NCBI GenBank assembly: GCA_035550975.1
Contig: DASZOC010000050.1
Span: 1-16,329, forward strand
Origin: DASZOC01 sp035550975
GTDB lineage: Bacteria > Actinomycetota > CADDZG01 > WHSQ01
Reading direction: 5' to 3'
Length of the DNA stretch: 16,329 nucleotides
Position numbers and translations under genes: made by a program
The notes under the pieces: generated by a model
Seen by the model: the letters and a program-made list of their open reading frames with translations, nothing else
Told to the model about the DNA's origin: nothing
Database searches by the model: none
In this document: one piece after another, positions 13,956 through 16,329 of the stretch
How positions within the stretch are numbered: position 1 is the first letter of the stretch
How the letters are laid out: each line of letters begins with the position of its first letter

Positions 13956-14275
13956 TATGTGTGTTTGGCGAAGTCGCTGTGGCCGCCTCGCGAGCGATCG
14001 TTGATCTGCCGTAAGAGCTCTTCACGCGCGGTCCGGACGGCTTGGCCGACGTCCGGGCTCTCGGCCTTCGCCAGCAGATGGGTGCGGCCGTAGTCGAGCT
14101 CGATGACGACGTGATGGCCCGGCACGGGCCCCTGCGCGTCGCTCAGGCGGACGGAGACAGCTACCTCTTGTTTGAATCCTTTGAGGCGCCGGTCGATCTT
14201 CTCTAGGTCTCGCTCGATCCCTTCGACGTCGTCGGCTTCGAGGTTCCTGCCGGGTGCCGACACCGATATCCGCAT
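13955..14275 (-). CDS. HPF/RaiA-like ribosome-associated protein, 106 aa
   Basis: This is a short protein that resembles the S30AE (HPF/RaiA/YfiA) domain: an opening strand, then the helix GIERDLEKIDRRLKGF, strands VAVSVRLSD and HHVVIELDYGRTHLLAKAES, and a second helix DVGQAVRTAREELLRQIND. Family members bind the 30S decoding site in stationary phase, causing 70S hibernation or blocking translation. It lacks the C-terminal dimerisation domain of long HPF. AGGAGGT precedes the ATG at 14275. The likeness is by pattern only, so a divergent or unrelated alpha-beta protein is possible. The TAA stop overlaps the last base of the repeat-bounded unit (13955), so the inserted unit begins at the end of this gene. 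Confidence 0.55.
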   Translation of the reverse strand: MRISVSAPGRNLEADDVEGIERDLEKIDRRLKGFKQEVAVSVRLSDAQGPVPGHHVVIELDYGRTHLLAKAESPDVGQAVRTAREELLRQINDRSRGGHSDFAKHT

Positions 14276-14301
14276 GCACTACCTCCTGGTAGGGGGCTCG
14301 A

Positions 14302-14330
14302 ATCGTACGGCGGCGACGGGGCCGCGTTAA
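14302..14330 (-). promoter_or_regulatory. Possible vegetative promoter for the HPF-like gene
   Basis: On the minus strand TTAACG (14330-14325) and TACGAT (14307-14302) are 17 bp apart, near the sigma-70 consensus spacing. The -35 hexamer overlaps the stop codon of the glycosyltransferase gene. Both hexamers are imperfect, so this is tentative. Confidence 0.3.
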
Positions 14331-15466
14331 GAGCGTTCCCCGGAAGCCCCGAGCCAATCGAGCAAGATCTGCGGCAGCGGCGCAGAGGCGAACTCGGAGT
14401 CGACGAAGCTGCGGGCCTTACTCCCCATCTCCGAGCCCAGTTCGGGATCCTCGAGCAGGTACGTGACCCGGTCCGCAACGGCGGCCCGGTTCCGGCCGTC
14501 GATGACGAAGCCGGTCTCGCCGTCAACGACGGTCTCGGGCGAGCCGCCGGAGCGACCGATCACACTGGGCGTTCCGCAAGCACCCGCCTCGAGCATGACG
14601 ACGCCGAGCCCCTCGACCTCGAGGCCGAAGTAGCGGTCGGCCACGGGCAACGTGAAGACGTCGGCGGCCGCGAAGAGCGCGGGCGCATCCGCTTCGGGGA
14701 CGCGGCCCGCGAACATGACGCGGCCTTCGGAGACTTCGGCCTGGCGGCGCAGGTTGTGCTCTTCGGGGCCGGCGCCGGCGACGACGAACACGGCTTCGGG
14801 AACGCGTTCGTTCACCGTCGTCATGGCGTCGATCATCCGATGCACGCCCTTCCGCTCGACAAGCCGGCCGAAGCTCAAGACGATGCGGTCATCGTCGCCG
14901 ACGGCCACCCGGTCACGTATGGCCGGCGTTGCTGCATCGGGATGGAAGCGATCGAGGTCGACGCGCGCGGGAAGCCGCTCGTGTGGCGGCATCTCGAGAC
15001 CGCGGCGATGCAGCATGGCGGCAAGGCGCCCGAGGGTGTAGTTGCTGCAACCGACGACGAAGTCGGAGCGCGCGAGGACTTCGAGCATGAAGCCGCGCAA
15101 CCACGGGGCCGCGGTGGGTACGAGGAGCTCGGCACCGTAGACCACGAACGCATAGGGGTAACCGAGCGCGCCGACGCGCGGCGCGATCAGCGACAAGGGC
15201 CACGGCGTGCCGAACAGGATCCGGTCGGCACCGGCGTCGCGCGCCGCGCCGTCGATGGCCCAGACGAGGTCGTTGCCCGGAAGCACCATCTGACCCGCGT
15301 AGCCGAAGGTTCGGTACGGCAATTCCGGGATCGGCTTCCCATCGCGAGTCGCAGGAGCGAGCACGGCGAGGTCCGGCGCCACCTCGGCGCACAGCGCCGC
15401 GAGGTACGTCTCGATGCCCCCGCGGCCCGGCAGGAACGACGACGTGACCAGGAGGGCTCGGGGCAT
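14327..15466 (-). CDS. GT4-family glycosyltransferase (PimB-like), 379 aa
   Basis: This is a GT-B retaining glycosyltransferase. The N-terminus has RALLVTSSFLPGRGGIETYL with the Gly-rich acceptor-side loop. The C-terminal domain has SFGRLVERKGVHRMIDA (donor diphosphate contacts), ADVFTLP, and the family E-x7-E motif EGLGVVMLE followed by AGACGTPSVIGRSGGSPETV. The pattern resembles mycobacterial PimB', which uses GDP-mannose to mannosylate phosphatidylinositol. The exact acceptor is uncertain, and a capsule or glycolipid role is equally possible. Several polar and aromatic stretches suggest membrane association but no transmembrane segment is seen. ATG at 15466 is preferred because it gives the usual MPRALLVTS start. 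An extension to 15484 would add six residues. Confidence 0.85.
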   Translation of the reverse strand: MPRALLVTSSFLPGRGGIETYLAALCAEVAPDLAVLAPATRDGKPIPELPYRTFGYAGQMVLPGNDLVWAIDGAARDAGADRILFGTPWPLSLIAPRVGALGYPYAFVVYGAELLVPTAAPWLRGFMLEVLARSDFVVGCSNYTLGRLAAMLHRRGLEMPPHERLPARVDLDRFHPDAATPAIRDRVAVGDDDRIVLSFGRLVERKGVHRMIDAMTTVNERVPEAVFVVAGAGPEEHNLRRQAEVSEGRVMFAGRVPEADAPALFAAADVFTLPVADRYFGLEVEGLGVVMLEAGACGTPSVIGRSGGSPETVVDGETGFVIDGRNRAAVADRVTYLLEDPELGSEMGSKARSFVDSEFASAPLPQILLDWLGASGERS

Positions 15467-15484
15467 CGAGCGATCATGCCGCAC

Positions 15485-15520
15485 GGTGCGGTCGGTGCGG
15501 TCGGTGCGGTCGGTGCGACC
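15485..15520. repeat. Tandem 9-bp repeats ahead of the glycosyltransferase gene
   Basis: GGTGCGGTC is repeated at 15485, 15494 and 15503, with a degenerate fourth unit (GGTGCGACC) at 15512. The stretch lies in the upstream region of the minus-strand glycosyltransferase and just before the terminator of the next gene. It resembles a slippage-prone short tandem repeat. Confidence 0.8.
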
Positions 15521-15524
15521 ATGC

Positions 15525-15556
15525 AGAAGGGCCGGGCGGTTAGGCCCGGCCCTTCT
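15525..15556 (-). terminator. Hairpin terminator for the repeat-containing protein gene
   Basis: AGAAGGGCCGGGC (15525-15537) pairs perfectly with GCCCGGCCCTTCT (15544-15556) around a 6-nt loop. It lies 58 bp past the stop of the gene ending at 15614 (minus strand), so it most likely ends that transcript. The symmetry also allows a stop in the plus direction. Confidence 0.8.
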
Positions 15557-15613
15557 TGGTACCGGTCGTGCGGTCGGGTGCGGGGGGACGAACCCGGGCG
15601 GTACCGGTGGTGG

Positions 15614-16246
15614 CTAGATCAGCGCGTCGATCTTCTCGATGACCGTCGTGCGGTTCTTCGTCTCGGCCTCGTAGCGGCGCAGGGTCTTCAGGTCGCTCTC
15701 CGACATGCCCTCGAGACGGGACGTGATCTCGTCGACCGTCAGCGCGTCGTAGGTCGGGATCGGAAGAAGCTGCAGCTTCGAGTCGATGGCGTCGAGGATC
15801 GTGGAGCGGTTCTCGTTCGCCTTCTCGTACTTGTAGACCTTCGCGAGGTCGGTCTGCGTGAGCCCGCGGAGCTCGCTCAGGACCTCGCTCGCGGTCAGCG
15901 AGTCGTAGGACGCGATCGGCAGCTCGCCGGCGGTCTTCGGCGTCGCCACCCGAGGCAGCTTCGGCGTCGCCGCGGCGGTCGCGGCCGAGGCCTTCTTGGT
16001 CGTCTTGCGAACCTGGCGCTGCACCCGCGCGGTGGTCTCTTCGGCCACGTCCTCGGCCTCGTTGGCGCGGCGACGCACGACGCGGGTCAGTCCCTGTGTG
16101 CGCTCCTCACCGCGGTCGACGAGTTCGTCGACGAGCGCCCGGACACGAGACGGGTTCAGGTCGGCGAGGCCCTCACGGGCCCGCGAGAACGCTCCCAAGG
16201 GCAGGTAGATACCGAGCTCCAGGGCCCGGTCGGTGATCTTCGGCAT
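15614..16246 (-). CDS. Lys/Ala-rich protein with two repeated C-terminal domains, 210 aa
   Basis: I recognise no certain family. Residues 1-70 are helical (ITDRALELGIYLPLGAFSRA, charged helices with many Arg/Glu), and 75-108 is a Lys/Ala/Thr/Pro-rich linker (VRKTTKKASAATAAATPKLP), as in phasin- or histone-like tails. Two copies of a roughly 48-residue domain follow: LPIASYDSLTASEVLSELRG (109-128) and LPIPTYDALTVDEITSRLEG (161-180), each continuing through a (T/S)xxDL, a Tyr-Glu helix and NR(S/T)T. Similar short (L/I)PI-YD-LT units occur in actinobacterial proteins and look like an SAP- or Rho-N-like helical module that could bind nucleic acid. AGAAGGAGGAG precedes the ATG. It likely answers stress because of its promoter (16297-16321). 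Confidence 0.65.
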   Translation of the reverse strand: MPKITDRALELGIYLPLGAFSRAREGLADLNPSRVRALVDELVDRGEERTQGLTRVVRRRANEAEDVAEETTARVQRQVRKTTKKASAATAAATPKLPRVATPKTAGELPIASYDSLTASEVLSELRGLTQTDLAKVYKYEKANENRSTILDAIDSKLQLLPIPTYDALTVDEITSRLEGMSESDLKTLRRYEAETKNRTTVIEKIDALI

Positions 16247-16296
16247 GTGCTCCTCCTTCTGGTTGCTTGCAACTGTTAAACGTCTGCTTGCTGACG

Positions 16297-16321
16297 ATAC
16301 CCTATCGGCCGACCGGTAAAC
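16297..16321 (-). promoter_or_regulatory. Stress sigma factor (SigB/SigF-type) promoter
   Basis: On the minus strand GTTTAC (16321-16316) is followed by GGGTAT (16302-16297); counted from GTTT the spacer is 15 nt. GTTT-N15-GGGTA is the consensus pattern of the actinobacterial SigB/SigF group of general stress sigma factors. It ends 50 bp before the ATG at 16246, leaving a short leader with a strong ribosome site. The sigma factor itself is not in the window. Confidence 0.6.
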
Positions 16322-16329
16322 AACGTCAT

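Overview
The window is GC-rich, densely packed DNA that looks like a chromosome segment of an actinobacterium (Actinomycetota), probably an uncultured lineage. The lineage call rests on a SenX3/RegX3-style phosphate two-component system with a PHO box of 11-nt direct repeats, a stress-sigma (SigB/SigF-type) promoter, a PimB-like glycosyltransferase, GTG/TTG starts, 1-4 nt gene overlaps and a DUF559/AbiEi-type orphan gene. It is inference from gene content and style. No rRNA or other phylogenetic marker is present.

Layout. (1) 1-800 is a decayed integration locus: a tyrosine recombinase pseudogene (24-400, minus) with at least three lesions, three direct copies of a CCGCACAAGT motif just upstream of it, and a 30-bp duplicate of the 3' end of a selenocysteine tRNA gene (tRNA-Sec, 706-796, minus). 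(2) 839-2467 holds three plus-strand genes: a BON-domain protein, a metallophosphoesterase coupled to it by a GTGA overlap, and a nucleotidyltransferase-fold protein. (3) 2500-3474 (minus) is a sugar-nucleotide pyrophosphorylase-like gene. (4) 3475-3791 is a long leader that can fold into several hairpins, with partial resemblance to c-di-GMP-I (GEMM) riboswitches, ahead of a SigH-like sigma factor gene (3792-4451). (5) 4471-8485 is a phosphate module: a DUF47/PhoU-like regulator, a PiT phosphate transporter and a small coupled unknown protein on the minus strand, divergent from a histidine kinase and an OmpR-type response regulator on the plus strand. The shared control region contains four 11-nt PHO-box repeats. 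(6) 8482-11747 encodes secreted proteins: an M28 metallopeptidase, an unrecognised exported protein and an exported beta-propeller-like protein. (7) 11748-12150 is non-coding, with a terminator and GC-rich repeats, followed by a stand-alone HD-GYP protein. (8) 12855-13955 is a unit of about 1.1 kb bounded by matching inverted and palindromic repeats that contains a single AbiEi/DUF559 gene. (9) 13955-16246 (minus) carries an HPF/RaiA-like protein, a GT4 glycosyltransferase and a repeat-containing Lys/Ala-rich protein with a stress-type promoter.

How the parts may work together. The best supported circuit is phosphate sensing: kinase and regulator, acting on the PHO box between the two divergent operons, would control their own expression and that of the PhoU-like/PiT operon. 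A second possible theme is second-messenger and stationary-phase control (SigH-like sigma with a structured leader, HD-GYP, HPF-like protein, stress promoter), but the links between these are inference. The two most unusual features are the repeat-bounded DUF559 unit and the structured sigma-factor leader.
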